Source: Desulfosporosinus youngiae DSM 17734 (GTDB lineage Bacteria; Bacillota; Desulfitobacteriia; Desulfitobacteriales; Desulfitobacteriaceae). From it: a DNA stretch of 64,000 bases. The stretch spans positions 5,557,417-5,621,416 of the forward strand of contig NZ_CM001441.1 in the NCBI RefSeq assembly GCF_000244895.1, given 5' to 3'. The notes beneath the pieces are model-generated. The model was not told the DNA's origin and did not search any database. It saw nothing but the letters and a program-made list of their open reading frames with translations. The number at the start of each line of letters is the position of its first letter. Within the stretch, counting starts at the first letter, position 1. Shown here piece after piece: positions 55,001 through 63,470 of this stretch. The position numbers were made by a program, and so were the translations under genes.

Positions 55001-55409
55001 CATCAAATCTACGTTCCTCATAGTTTGCACCATAGCAGTAATCTAGCCACTCCACAAACTCAAATAAAGAGGAAAGGGATAGAATGGCATCACTGCGGCT
55101 AATGGTTTTCTCAGTATGTACTGCAAGGTTCCCTAGCTTGATGATGTAAGGGAGCTTGCTCCAAGTTTGGTTATCCATAGCGAATCTAAAAGATGGTTCG
55201 TGAATTAACGCCTGCAAATTGTCCTTATAAGGCATAGTGATAGTGTTATCCGCAGAATACACCCATTTTACCGCCAACTCGAAGGCCTTACGGCTACCTA
55301 CCGCTGCCATTGTTGGGGAGGTGGCAAGAACACACTCTGCTTCGATGCAAGCGTTGGCAAATAAGGCATATTCAGTTTGTCCCTGTAAGAATTGAAAGTT
55401 TGCAGGCAT
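52065..55409 (-). CDS. hsdR: Type I restriction enzyme endonuclease subunit HsdR
   Basis: A 1114-residue motor and nuclease subunit. An N-terminal DUF4145-like region (1-130) and coiled coil (150-190) lead to the PD-(D/E)XK site with Asp242 and Glu257-x-Lys259 (ADYVLYG, LAIIEAKH). Helicase motifs: Walker A ATGTGKT (370-376), DEAH (470-473), GLTATPKTEVDRNTYD, DMLDTGIDVPELVNLVF and QMIGRGTRLC. The C-terminal part is of the EcoEI R type. It is the last gene of the hsdM-hsdS-hsdR unit, 16 bases after hsdS, and appears intact. Confidence 0.96.
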   Translation of the reverse strand: MPANFQFLQGQTEYALFANACIEAECVLATSPTMAAVGSRKAFELAVKWVYSADNTITMPYKDNLQALIHEPSFRFAMDNQTWSKLPYIIKLGNLAVHTEKTISRSDAILSLSSLFEFVEWLDYCYGANYEERRFDETNIPAEKVILDEAKIKEKDSLIEQKDSEIEALRAKIAAMSDRLTADKEQHKEERHFTPRDISEFLTRKKYIDVDLKLLGWVFGDDVREEVELYGMPNNKGKGYADYVLYGKDGRPLAIIEAKHTSKDPRKGTQQAKLYADGLEKMTGRRPMMFTTNGFETYLWDDVTSPQRKVSGVFSKADLEKLMNRRSERKVLNEIPIDDKITDRYYQKEAIRAICENIDTGHRKALLVMATGTGKTRTASSLTDVLSRGGYVTNTLFLADRTALVKQAKDDFKNYLPDMSLCNLLSNKDDKTARIVFSTYPTMLNSIDTAKSESGQRLFTPAHFDLIVIDEAHRSIFKKYRTIFEYFDGLLVGLTATPKTEVDRNTYDFFEMQSGVPTYAYDYETAVDKDHVLVPYYNIEVRTKFLDKGIVYDELSEEDKARYEEDFTDEDGAMPEFIPSPELNNFIFNQATVDMVLEDLMTKGIKVAGSDRLGKTIIFAQNKKHAQYIIDRFDKLYPHYHGSFAKRVVCDDSYAQTLIDDFKVAEKEPHIAVSVDMLDTGIDVPELVNLVFFKKVRSKTKFWQMIGRGTRLCRNLFGDGQDKTHFLIFDYLGNFEFFRQHKEGLLGNETQSLTEAIFAKRVRMIHHLQHSAFSDEPYQVIRTGLIETVLLQIKALNTELVAVKMQLQYIEMYKHAEAFVCLSEVDKSNLIKYLAPIVYMEDTDEYAKRFDNFMYGLMIAQIEGMPQFKKGQKQLLKVCAGLAQRASIPQVKEKLELISAIATDDFWQTSDILNFEKVRVELRSLIKFLVDEGRKPIYTNLADDILEVKEGEAIYQAYDFEDYKLKVNRYIEQNQDHIAIHKLRNNMPLNTKDYKSLEHIFTGELGTAEDYKREFKDTPFGLLVRKIAKMEYEAAVVVFSEFINDQSLSRAQIAFVKKVIDYIVKNGYIENVSELMKPPFDKPQSLIKLFDGSKQKRLVELVTSIKDNAIKIVG

Positions 55410-55425
55410 TTAATTCACCTCACTG

Positions 55426-56571
55426 TTATTCGAAATACTCGCTCATTAGGCTGTCAAACAAGAGTTGTGCTTCGTCGATTGCCTTTTTCACAAGGGCTTT
55501 TTGTTCTTCGATTTTGGTTAAAATAGTGGCGAATTGGGTTTGTAGGTTATGCGGTGGAGTGTATACTTCAAAGAGATTACACTCCGGAACTGATAAATGC
55601 TTTACAGTTGAACCACGAGCTAGTTTTCTTATTTGATATTGAAAATACTCTGTTTGCATAAGATTTAAAAGATATAACGGAAGAATGATTGAATCATTAA
55701 CTCTATACGACACAATCCTTTGACCTAAAAATAAATTCTCATCACTCTCGATTATCCCAGTTTCTCCAATGGGAGCTTCTCTTGTTAGGAGCACATCCCC
55801 TCTTCTAGGAATCGATCGTCTTGTCCATTTTCGAAACGTCTGTTCATCCACATAATTACAATTTTTCGTATCAATTTTCCCTTGTTTAATATTAGTCGTT
55901 CTAAGCATTTTGTACGGACTTACGCCATCGATAATAGGAGCTGTTTTGTTAACACAATCTACTATTTCAGAGCAGACATCAAGTATAGATACTTTATCCC
56001 ACCCTTTCTCATTCATCACAGGATCGCCGAACATATCGTTAAAGGTGGATTTGATAAGGTTATCGAGCTCTGCAAGCTGTTTTTTGCGCATACCAATTAT
56101 CTCTGCAGCAGTGTCTAGGGTTTTGGCGATTTGCCGTTGGATTTCGAGGGGGGGTAGAGGACACAAAACTTCACTTAGATTTTGTTTATTTATCGCTTTG
56201 AATGTGCTACCTGTTCCTTTTTGATTCAACTCAGCATGTTTCATTTTTAAAACATAGTACAGAAATTTAGCATCTGAAATATTTTCCCTTGCAGTAATGG
56301 CAGCGAGACCACGACCTATACAACAAGTTTTCATTGCTATATTTAATGCTCCAATAGGCGCTCGAACAGAAAGTAAAATATCATTTTTTTGAGCTATTTT
56401 AGTAGGCTTGTTGCAAAAATATCTTGTTTCAGGGTTCAGTTCACCAAAATCAGCATTCCCTTGATAAAAGGGAATACCATCTCCATCTTGATTGTAACTT
56501 GAAGATTCAGGTGACTGTCCCATATTCAAATCACAAATATCTACCAGCTTAACCTTCACCCACTTACCCAC
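55426..56571 (-). CDS. hsdS: Type I restriction specificity subunit HsdS
   Basis: A 381-residue subunit with two target recognition domains. TRD1 runs over about residues 1-150 (VKLVDICDLNMGQSPESSSY, then NDILLSVRAPIGALNIA); a spacer helix (PLPPLEIQRQIAKTLDTAAEIIGMRKKQL) separates TRD2 (DKVSILDVCSEIVDCVNKTA, then GDVLLTREAPIGETG), and a second conserved helix ends the protein (HNLQTQFATILTKIEEQKAL). It overlaps hsdM by 8 bases. The recognition sequence cannot be read off. No second hsdS copy or inverted repeats for phase variation are seen nearby. Confidence 0.94.
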   Translation of the reverse strand: MGKWVKVKLVDICDLNMGQSPESSSYNQDGDGIPFYQGNADFGELNPETRYFCNKPTKIAQKNDILLSVRAPIGALNIAMKTCCIGRGLAAITARENISDAKFLYYVLKMKHAELNQKGTGSTFKAINKQNLSEVLCPLPPLEIQRQIAKTLDTAAEIIGMRKKQLAELDNLIKSTFNDMFGDPVMNEKGWDKVSILDVCSEIVDCVNKTAPIIDGVSPYKMLRTTNIKQGKIDTKNCNYVDEQTFRKWTRRSIPRRGDVLLTREAPIGETGIIESDENLFLGQRIVSYRVNDSIILPLYLLNLMQTEYFQYQIRKLARGSTVKHLSVPECNLFEVYTPPHNLQTQFATILTKIEEQKALVKKAIDEAQLLFDSLMSEYFE

Positions 56572-58033
56572 CGATAAGCCCCCTCAATTCCTCCATCTTG
56601 GAAGCAATATCAATGCTTAACTGATCAAGACGTGCCATAATCACCGCTGGCGCATCATACTCCACCTTTTCATAAACAACCTCTTTATATTTATTTATCG
56701 ATAAATCATAATCATTACCCGAAATGGCAGACTTCTCCACAAAAAAGCTCTGCTCCGTGGGCTTCCGGTCAGCTTCCCCATCAGGATTATGGAAGCGGGC
56801 AAGAATATCCGGAATATCATTTGCCTCAACAGCAGATCGTTTATCATCTAAAGAGAAACCATCAGCTTTCATATCATAGAACCATACTTTATCAGTACCA
56901 CCTGCGCCTGTTTTCGTAAACACAAGAACTGCAGTACTAACCCCTGCATACGGTTTAAACACACCGCTAGGCATGGAAATCACCGCTTGCAGTTGATGAT
57001 TTTCTACCAATTCTTTCCGCAGTGCTTTGTGTGCGTTGCTTCCACTAAATAATACTCCATCAGGCACAATACAAGAGCAGCGTCCGCCTTTGCGTAGCAT
57101 CCTCAAGAAAAGCGCCACAAACAAAAGCTCTGTCTTTTTGGTGTTGCAGACCGCCTTTAAGTTATCGTTAATGCTCTCTGCATCCACTGTGCCTGTGAAG
57201 GGGGGATTGGCAAGTATAATATCATAAGCAGAGGAAATACTGTTTTGCTTGGAAACGCTGTCCACATAGTTGATATGGGGTTTATTGATGGAATGCAGCA
57301 TCAGGTTCATTGCAGAAAATCGAAGCATGGTTCTGTCGGTATCGAGACCTGTGAACATCTCGCCTGCAAAATTATCCCACTGCTCGGTTGTCATCTCGGC
57401 TTCGTACTTTTCCCGGATATATTCCGCAGAGGAAACGAGAAAACCGGCGGTACCACAAGCGGGGTCACAAATTTTATCATTTGGAGTTGGGGCAAGCAAG
57501 CGTACCATCATGTCACGAATATGCTTTGGGGTTCTGAATTGACCGTTCTGGCCCGCTGTAGCCAGCTTTCCCAGCATATACTCATACAGGTCGCCCTGCA
57601 TATCTAAGTCTTTAATATCATGCTCATAAAGCTCGTCTAAGCCTGTGATCATCTTTTGCAAGACCTGAGGGGTTGGAACTAAAAACATAGCATCCTGCAT
57701 GTAGCGCGAGAAAGCAGAAGTATTTTCCCCGTTCATCGCTTTGATAAAGGGGAATACCTTTGTCCCGACTATTTCATAGATCTCGCGAGAGTCTTTAGTT
57801 TTAAACTTGCTCCACCGCATTGCCTGACTCTCTGCGTCATTAGGGAAGATCTTGGGCATTGCCTCAACCGTTAAGGCTTCGATACTCTCGTTTTCCAGTT
57901 CCTTTTCATCGAGGGAACGGATAAACATTAGATAAGTAAGCTGTTCTATGACGGTTATTGGGTTGGTAATACCGCCAGCCCAGATATCTGTCCATATTTT
58001 GTCAACCTTGTTGCGAATCTCTCCTGTTAGCAT
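56564..58033 (-). CDS. hsdM: Type I restriction-modification methyltransferase subunit HsdM
   Basis: A 489-residue N6-adenine methyltransferase. The N-terminal HsdM_N helical domain precedes the N6_Mtase domain: QFRTPKHIRDMMVRL, motif I at 190-200 (DPACGTAGFLV) and motif IV NPPF at 276-279, with KGGRCSCIVPDGVLFSGS beyond. It methylates the host DNA with HsdS and forms the restriction complex with HsdR. First gene of the operon; an inverted repeat lies upstream. Intact. Confidence 0.96.
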   Translation of the reverse strand: MLTGEIRNKVDKIWTDIWAGGITNPITVIEQLTYLMFIRSLDEKELENESIEALTVEAMPKIFPNDAESQAMRWSKFKTKDSREIYEIVGTKVFPFIKAMNGENTSAFSRYMQDAMFLVPTPQVLQKMITGLDELYEHDIKDLDMQGDLYEYMLGKLATAGQNGQFRTPKHIRDMMVRLLAPTPNDKICDPACGTAGFLVSSAEYIREKYEAEMTTEQWDNFAGEMFTGLDTDRTMLRFSAMNLMLHSINKPHINYVDSVSKQNSISSAYDIILANPPFTGTVDAESINDNLKAVCNTKKTELLFVALFLRMLRKGGRCSCIVPDGVLFSGSNAHKALRKELVENHQLQAVISMPSGVFKPYAGVSTAVLVFTKTGAGGTDKVWFYDMKADGFSLDDKRSAVEANDIPDILARFHNPDGEADRKPTEQSFFVEKSAISGNDYDLSINKYKEVVYEKVEYDAPAVIMARLDQLSIDIASKMEELRGLIGG

Positions 58034-58091
58034 CTAACTTTTGCCCCATTCTCTCTGATATTTCCTTTTAGCTAATTGTCTCACTTCATAT

Positions 58092-58121
58092 AGTCTGACA
58101 CTTTAGTCCGCTACTCAGACT
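58092..58121. promoter_or_regulatory. Inverted repeat upstream of hsdM
   Basis: AGTCTGA (58092-58098) and TCAGACT (58115-58121) are separated by 16 bases, about 60 bases before the hsdM start. It could be an operator for control of the restriction genes. No controller gene of the C-protein type is adjacent. Confidence 0.4.
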
Positions 58122-58162
58122 TGATTATATCATTCCATCAAGACAAATTGGTGGATCAAATA

Positions 58163-58459
58163 TTAGATGTTCTTCTCTATTTCTATATACCAAGGCGCAC
58201 CTGGCTTCTTTTGCTTCACTAAGATCCTTTTAAAAGTAGTCTCCAACAAGCCGTTGCCTCGAAGGGTTCTTAGATCTTTTCTAAAGCTATGACCATTACG
58301 CTTTGAATTGTACTTATAAATATGATTACCTACTAGAATGTCTATACAAAGATCGGGAGTAGTCTCGATGATGTTGTTACTCCTCATCCAGTCGTGGATC
58401 GCTGCCTCTGCCATCGGTACCCTATTTATGAATTCGTCGGTGACGATTCTTTTTCGCAT
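58163..58459 (-). CDS. Small hypothetical protein
   Basis: A 98-residue soluble, basic protein starting MRKRIVTDEFINRVPMAEAA and ending APWYIEIEKNI. The start has AGGAGG at 5 bases; an upstream ATG would include that site. Helical N-terminus, then strands; possibly a winged-helix fold (HSFRKDLRTLRGNGLLETTFKRIL). No family recognised. It is upstream of hsdM on the same strand but 130 bases away. Confidence 0.5.
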   Translation of the reverse strand: MRKRIVTDEFINRVPMAEAAIHDWMRSNNIIETTPDLCIDILVGNHIYKYNSKRNGHSFRKDLRTLRGNGLLETTFKRILVKQKKPGAPWYIEIEKNI

Positions 58460-58603
58460 ATTGTCCTCCTGTAAATCTGACTTCATGGAAACTCCATTTC
58501 GTAATCTTCGACACGTAGCAACTATTCCCTCCCCAGTTCCAAGGATTTCAGTATTTTCAAATCCTTGGTATAATTTAGGTAGAACATTAGAGGAGTGAAT
58601 ACT

Positions 58604-58834
58604 ATGAGTAAGAAAGAGCTATGTTTTTATTCTTGGCACGGAGAGCCTGGTAAACGTAAACACTTCTTAAGCAATTACTGTAAAGAAGGATTCCATTATG
58701 ATTCTAAGACCGACAAACGATTGGATCTACCCATATGCCAAGACTGGTTTGGCGATTGGAGTGGCGGTTGTTGTGATTTGAAGGAGCGCAAAACACGTGG
58801 TAGTTGGGTGCCAAGGAGAAGGAATATAATATAG
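58604..58834 (+). CDS. Small Cys/Trp-rich hypothetical protein
   Basis: A 76-residue protein starting MSKKELCFYSWHGEPGKRKH with CKEGFHYDSKTDKR and QDWFGDWSGGCCDLKERK. Four cysteines and several aromatic residues suggest metal binding or a small fold. GAGGAG precedes the ATG by 8 bases. No family recognised; divergent from 58163. Confidence 0.45.
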   Translation: MSKKELCFYSWHGEPGKRKHFLSNYCKEGFHYDSKTDKRLDLPICQDWFGDWSGGCCDLKERKTRGSWVPRRRNII

Positions 58835-58985
58835 ACAAGCTTTAAAACTCGTCATTTCCACTAAATCTAATTTTCATAAACAGCCGCACCTATTGTAGTA
58901 ATTGCCGTCATTTTGACGCTAAATAATTATGTTAGTTGCTGAGATAATTACCATTTTACTAATTCTCTTAGTTAAGGATAGACCA

Positions 58986-59016
58986 AGAAACTGCCTCATG
59001 GCAGTTTCTCTTTTCT
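58986..59016 (+). terminator. Intrinsic terminator in a gene-poor stretch
   Basis: AGAAACTGCC (58986-58995) and GGCAGTTTCT (59000-59009) with a TCAT loop, followed by CTTTTCTT. It probably ends the transcript of 58604. The surrounding 58835-59476 has no intact gene; an open stretch near 59195-59328 (LFGYSFSAIFRSAFLHSGLH) without a start may be a remnant. Confidence 0.75.
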
Positions 59017-59476
59017 TACTAAACTCTATGGATGATCTTATGAACGAAATCCCTAGTAACGCTACGTTTATCGATGAGATTTGGGAGATTCACTGTTAGC
59101 TTTGTAAAGTATGGTCAACCACTAAGGCATATGGGGCTGCGTGGCTCTGAACTCTGCTAAAAATGATCTCTGTCAGACTTCCTCTTTCGTAAGGACTTCG
59201 ATCGACAACGTAAGCTAGAAGTGCTATTCGGGTACAGTTTTTCCGCCATATTTAGATCCGCATTCCTTCATAGTGGGCTTCACTCTATGACTGGTGGAGT
59301 CGTGGAAGAAGAAACCGATAATAACTAGTTTGCTTTAGTGTCTATTGAATGGGGTTAGGCCCAAGCAGTTTCATTAATTCTACTCGTTACATCCAACGAA
59401 TACAATGAGTTTCGGACACTAATCGAAAGTACAGGTATAAGAACATTAAGGTAAAGCACTAACCCGCAATACCTAT

Positions 59477-59505
59477 GGGACTGAGAAATCAGTCCCTTAA
59501 TCTTT
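59477..59505 (+). terminator. Terminator-like hairpin before radC
   Basis: GGGACTGA (59477-59484) and TCAGTCCC (59489-59496) with loop GAAA, followed by TTAATCTTTTT. It ends 18 bases before the radC start, so it may attenuate radC or end an earlier transcript. Confidence 0.7.
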
Positions 59506-59523
59506 TTATGGGAGGCGATAAAA

Positions 59524-60111
59524 ATGTACAACAATCTGCCCCTTCAAGATCTACTTGAACTAACTGTAAGGGAATCTAGCAAAGATCTAACTCTTAAAGT
59601 TTCCAACAATCAAAGACCTCGCAGAAGCCACAGAGGAAGAACTTACAAAGATAAAAGGACTTGGGAAATCAAAATCACGGAGAATCCTTGCCTGTATCGA
59701 ACTTGGGCGGAGAATGTATACCGCTCCAGCCAAAGCCATCCAGTGTGTCAACAGCCCTCAAGATGTCTATGATCTCCTAATTGACATGACGCTCCTCGAT
59801 CGTGAAAAATTCGTTGTTGTTATGCTGAACACTAAGAACCACGTGATAGCCGTTGATACCGTTAGTATTGGGACCCTTAATTCTTCATTAATCCACCCAC
59901 GAGAAGTTTTTAAGTCAGCAATTAAACGCTCGGCTAATAGTGTTATCGTCAGCCATAACCACCCCTCAGGCGACTCTACCCCATCCAATGAAGATTTAAA
60001 AGTTACTAGACGTCTTGTTGATGCTGGTAAACTTATTGGCATCGAGGTTGTGACCATGTGATTATAGGCTCCCAAAGGTACGTCAGTCTCAAGGAACGCG
60101 GAATAATCTAA
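59524..60111 (+). pseudogene. radC: RadC (JAMM-domain) protein, two frameshifts
   Basis: Three frames make one gene. Codons from 59524 give MYNNLPLQDLLELTVRESSK; after a shift near 59600 the frame reads TIKDLAEATEEELTKIKGLG, then the JAMM domain with SHNHPSGDSTPSNEDL; after another shift near 60050 it ends DHVIIGSQRYVSLKERGII. The metal-binding His residues are intact, but the gene cannot be translated whole. RadC-like proteins are common on integrative elements. It is shorter at the N-terminus than chromosomal RadC, so it is probably the mobile-element type. Confidence 0.75.
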
Positions 60112-60174
60112 CGAATAAGTCGGATTTTTGATGGTATAAGTATATTAGTAAAAATAAGAAAGAAGGAATTTACA

Positions 60175-60351
60175 ATGGCAAACATACTTACTCAAATTGG
60201 AAAAAAGAACGCAGTAGACGTAACAACAGGATTCGCTAAAATTGCAGTCGCATCAATAGGAAGCGCCGTAGCAACAAAAACTCTAAAAATCTCAGTCGAT
60301 TCGTATTTAAATGTCCTAAATAATGTAAGAAACTCGATTAGAAATAGCTAA
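60175..60351 (+). CDS. Small amphipathic/hydrophobic hypothetical protein
   Basis: A 58-residue frame with AGAAGGAA before the ATG. The middle is a possible membrane-associated helix (FAKIAVASIGSAVATKTLKI). A hairpin follows the stop. No homolog recognised. The neighbour 60396 begins after that hairpin; both may be from one element. Confidence 0.45.
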   Translation: MANILTQIGKKNAVDVTTGFAKIAVASIGSAVATKTLKISVDSYLNVLNNVRNSIRNS

Positions 60352-60357
60352 ATAAAA

Positions 60358-60382
60358 GGAAGCCAAAACGGCTTTCTTTTTA
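60358..60382 (+). terminator. Hairpin terminator after the 58-residue gene
   Basis: GGAAGCC (60358-60364) and GGCTTTC (60370-60376, one G-T pair) are followed by TTTTTA, and then by the ribosome site of the next gene. Confidence 0.7.
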
Positions 60383-60395
60383 AGGAGGATTGACT

Positions 60396-60740
60396 TTGTT
60401 TAATATTCTTAGGAATAATAGATACAATAGTCTCAAAGTGAACGATGCGTACGCTGAATATGAAGAAGAGCATGATACTCATGAAAACCTTGATGATGAT
60501 GTTCATAGAATTGTCGAAAGTCTTAAGCGACGTGCAGCTTTTGAATCCTGCATAAGTTCAATCGAAGTAGAAGAAGACTATACCCTATTTAATGGTATCT
60601 GTAACAAAGTACAAGGCATTGCTCGTAAACGATGGTTCAAAGAGGCAGCTATAATTGCTGCTATTTTGCTCTTTAAGACCGGTCTTTTCATGAGTTACCG
60701 CGAAGCACACAAAGTAAATCTGGAAATTCCGGACCTCTAA
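60396..60740 (+). CDS. Hypothetical protein with a C-terminal hydrophobic helix
   Basis: About 114 residues from TTG at 60396, chosen because AAGGAGG lies 7 bases upstream. An acidic region (AYAEYEEEHDTHENLDDD) is followed by helices and a hydrophobic segment (EAAIIAAILLFKTGLFMSY). It could be a tail-anchored membrane protein. No family recognised. A GAGGCC/GGCCTC hairpin follows the stop. Confidence 0.5.
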   Translation: MFNILRNNRYNSLKVNDAYAEYEEEHDTHENLDDDVHRIVESLKRRAAFESCISSIEVEEDYTLFNGICNKVQGIARKRWFKEAAIIAAILLFKTGLFMSYREAHKVNLEIPDL

Positions 60741-60815
60741 AAATAGAGAGGCCAAGCTCAAAAGCGCGGCCTCCTGGTCTTTAAGGTATAGAGTTGTTTA
60801 CTTACCAAACGCGGC

Positions 60816-61735
60816 TTAGTACTTAAGCTTTCTAAGGCGCTCTTTCTTTGGTACTATTACATTTAACGGTGATGCCATTCTATGCTGTTTACGCAGATCC
60901 TCCTGGGTTAATGCTACATATCGTTTAGTCATAGTTAAGTCGACATGCCCTAAAGTTCTCTGAAGGGCTAAAGCATGTCCACCATTACGTAAAAACATTA
61001 GAGCGAATGCATGCCGTAAATCATAGGCGGTAATTTTGAATCCAAGTTTATTGCCATAGCGATTCAACCTCTGCGACCATGCATGAGTGTCCATGGTATT
61101 TCTTTCTGCTGAAACGAAGAAGGGGACTTTACCCCAACTGTCAGGTCGTATGCTAGTTAATTTTCTAACTCCATCTACTGTTAATGGTGACAATGGAAGA
61201 GTTCTACTAACTCTTGTTTTGGCAATGATCGCTGGTACCCGAACTTCCATACTACGTAAGTTAAAATCATCCGGTAATAGGGATAAAGCTTCCTTTGGTC
61301 TAACTCCTGTATCTATAGTCAGACATAAAAGTACATAATCTCTTAAACCTGAGTATATTGTAAGATCACAAACATCAAATATTGAATGGAGCTTTGACTC
61401 GTCAATTTCACGTACTCGAGGCTCCTCACGACGCAAAGGAATATCTATTAAGGGATTGGCAGGTAAGATACCCTCCTTTACAACCCACGAGAAGAAACAT
61501 TTTAGATATTTCCTACGGATATTATGACTTGCAGGTGCTAAACTGTTCCCTTCAGCAAAATAACTGATGATAGCTTTCTTCAACTTCACATTGTCTCCCC
61601 ATCCAGAGTACTTTTTGAAGAATGCCCGAGATGCCATTCATAGTCTTTAATTGTTCGTGCTGATACTCCTTGGGCCATTTTAAAAGTTAAAAAATCTTTA
61701 ATACATTCTTTCCAATTTGTATATTGCTGCTCCAT
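60816..61735 (-). pseudogene. Tyrosine integrase beside tRNA-Gly, one frameshift
   Basis: The main frame (from 61637, 273 residues) contains a catalytic domain: Arg in DTGVRPKEALSLLP, YDLRHAFALMFLRNGGH with H-x-x-R-type residues, and the nucleophile in LGHVDLTMTKRYVAL. The N-terminal arm-binding start is in another frame from 61735: MEQQYTNWKECIKDFLTFKM, then AQGVSARTIKDYEWHL; a one-base shift near 61622 joins it to FFKKYSGWGDN. Either a decayed gene or a sequencing slip. Position next to the tRNA 3' end suggests it inserted an island extending leftwards. Confidence 0.75.
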
Positions 61736-61865
61736 TTTAATCTTTTAACAACCTAGCCAATTAAGTCCCTCCATTAAATCGTTTTGGAAGGATAGAAGTG
61801 ATCCTCGGTCTAGTCAAAAATTGCCTGTCCAATGCTCTACGTAGGAGCCTCAGCCTATGCAAAAA

Positions 61866-61905
61866 ACGGGTTCAGAACTCCTTTACAGGAAGCCCTAAAC
61901 CCGTT
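61866..61905 (-). terminator. Terminator downstream of tRNA-Gly
   Basis: On the minus strand AACGGGTTTAGGG-type sequence pairs with GAACCCGTT and is followed by TTTTTGC. It is just beyond the tRNA 3' end. Confidence 0.6.
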
Positions 61906-61920
61906 GCTATTACTGTATGG

Positions 61921-61992
61921 AGCGGACGACGAGATTCGAACTCGCGATCCTCGGCTTGGGAAGCCAATGCTCTACCGCTGAGCCACGTCCGC
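61921..61992 (-). tRNA. tRNA-Gly (anticodon TCC)
   Basis: A 72-base cloverleaf starting GCGGACGTGGCTCAGCGG, anticodon loop CTTCCCA, T-arm GCGAGTTCGAATCTCGT, acceptor end CGTCCGC followed by T and an encoded CCA. All stems pair. Its 3' end faces the integrase, the usual attachment side. Confidence 0.95.
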
Positions 61993-62072
61993 ATATTATG
62001 ATAACAAACTATATTATAGACAAGCTTTGCCCATTCGTCAAGGCTTTCCTTGATACAAAGGTTTCAGTTACT

Positions 62073-62747
62073 TTAAATTGAGTCAGCCCAATTGGCAAGT
62101 TCTCCTCGAAAGTTCTTTGTCAGTGTCAAAATCTTGCAATAGGGTTGGCTCCTAAAGTGCTCCATATAAGGGACAAAACCACTTTTGGCAGCGGGTATGT
62201 CGATCTGTCCTGAATGTCCAATGCAGATGACTTTGCATGAATCATGGACACGAGTAAAGATTTTTCTTAATTCCTGAACCGTAAAATTCTGGCACTCATC
62301 AATAATTATCGTCATATCTTTAAGATTTGTCCCCCGCAGAAATAAGGGTGTTTTAGGGTAACACCAAATACTGTCCATGACCCTTTTCATGCTTACCTTT
62401 CTGCGTATGGCCTCATTAACCAGTGCCTCTTCATTATACACACACTGAGCGGGATTCTCATTGATCTCTAAAAGAGCATCTATTAAAGGTTGATGATAAA
62501 TACTTTCTTTTTCAGATTGGGTACCCGGTCTGAAACCCATGGCAGATTCCTGAACCGGATTAAAGATATAAGTCAGGGGTTGCTTAAAGAGCTTGGCACA
62601 AGCAACCGCAAGGGTGGTTTTCCCCGTTCCTGCTTTAGCATTAACCATGACTAATTGATAATCGAAGATCGCGTCAACATACTCACGCTGTTCCGGCGTT
62701 AATCTTGGCGCAAACCCAAACAACAAGTTGTTCTCAGGTAATGGCAT
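62073..62747 (-). CDS. PhoH-like ATPase
   Basis: A 224-residue PhoH-domain NTPase. It starts PLPENNLLFGFAPRLTPEQR; Walker A is AKAGTGKTT at 37-45, Walker B is DMTIIIDECQNFT, and the C-terminal CKVICIGHSGQIDIP is typical of PhoH proteins. It lacks the KH or PIN domains of longer homologs. Role in RNA metabolism is suggested by the family. It stands alone on the minus strand; the 355 bases upstream to tRNA-Phe hold only a CCCCCGGGGG palindrome (around 63025-63035). Confidence 0.88.
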   Translation of the reverse strand: MPLPENNLLFGFAPRLTPEQREYVDAIFDYQLVMVNAKAGTGKTTLAVACAKLFKQPLTYIFNPVQESAMGFRPGTQSEKESIYHQPLIDALLEINENPAQCVYNEEALVNEAIRRKVSMKRVMDSIWCYPKTPLFLRGTNLKDMTIIIDECQNFTVQELRKIFTRVHDSCKVICIGHSGQIDIPAAKSGFVPYMEHFRSQPYCKILTLTKNFRGELANWADSI

Positions 62748-63102
62748 AGTTAGTCACCAACCTTATTAAACGAATAATCAGCAAGCACCAAAAACCATCT
62801 AAGAGTCTTATAGTGCATCCGGAGCTTGTCTGATTTCTTATTTATGATAAGCCTGCTTTTAGTATTTCTAAATTAACAACTTTGCATTCCGTTAAAAAGA
62901 ATTCCTATGATGGCTCTTATTCTTATTCGTTAGTATCAGGGCACTAATTATTGACTTAATCTCTTCAAAAGAGTACATCCTAACAGTTTTATTGACCTGC
63001 TACGACAAAAAAAGCCCTGATTTTCCCCCGGGGGAATTCACAGAACCTTTAGCTATATCCATAGATTTTAGTTGGTTGATTACTAGTTGCTGAATAAAAT
63101 GG

Positions 63103-63175
<73 letters not shown>

Positions 63176-63188
63176 ATAAAACAAATGG

Positions 63189-63261
63189 TGACCCGTACGG
63201 GATTCGAACCCGTGTAACCGCCGTGAAAGGGCGGTGTCTTAGACCGCTTGACCAACGGGCC
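63189..63261 (-). tRNA. tRNA-Glu (anticodon TTC)
   Basis: A 73-base tRNA: acceptor GGCCCGT paired with ACGGGTC, anticodon stem CCGCC/GGCGG with loop CTTTCAC, T-arm ACGGGTTCGAATCCCGT, encoded CCA. First tRNA of a Glu-Phe pair. Confidence 0.95.
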
Positions 63262-63470
63262 ATTTAGTAAGGTACTTTAAATCGACCTAATGTAGAGAGG
63301 TATTTAAAAGACACTCACAAATATGGATTTTACACTATGTTTCTATCACTGTCAATACCTTTTTATACTTTTGTTCTGCTTTTTATTTGCTTTTCTCTTT
63401 TTATTTTTATAGGGTCATGATTTTGAGTTAGACGACAATATTTAGACGGAACTATTCGAGCGGGCTATGG

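Noticed and set aside
32930-61920. A direct repeat of the tRNA-Gly 3' end marking the left border of an island
   Set aside because: I looked for the terminal tRNA sequence in this range and did not find a copy by eye; the border may lie outside the window or be too short to see.
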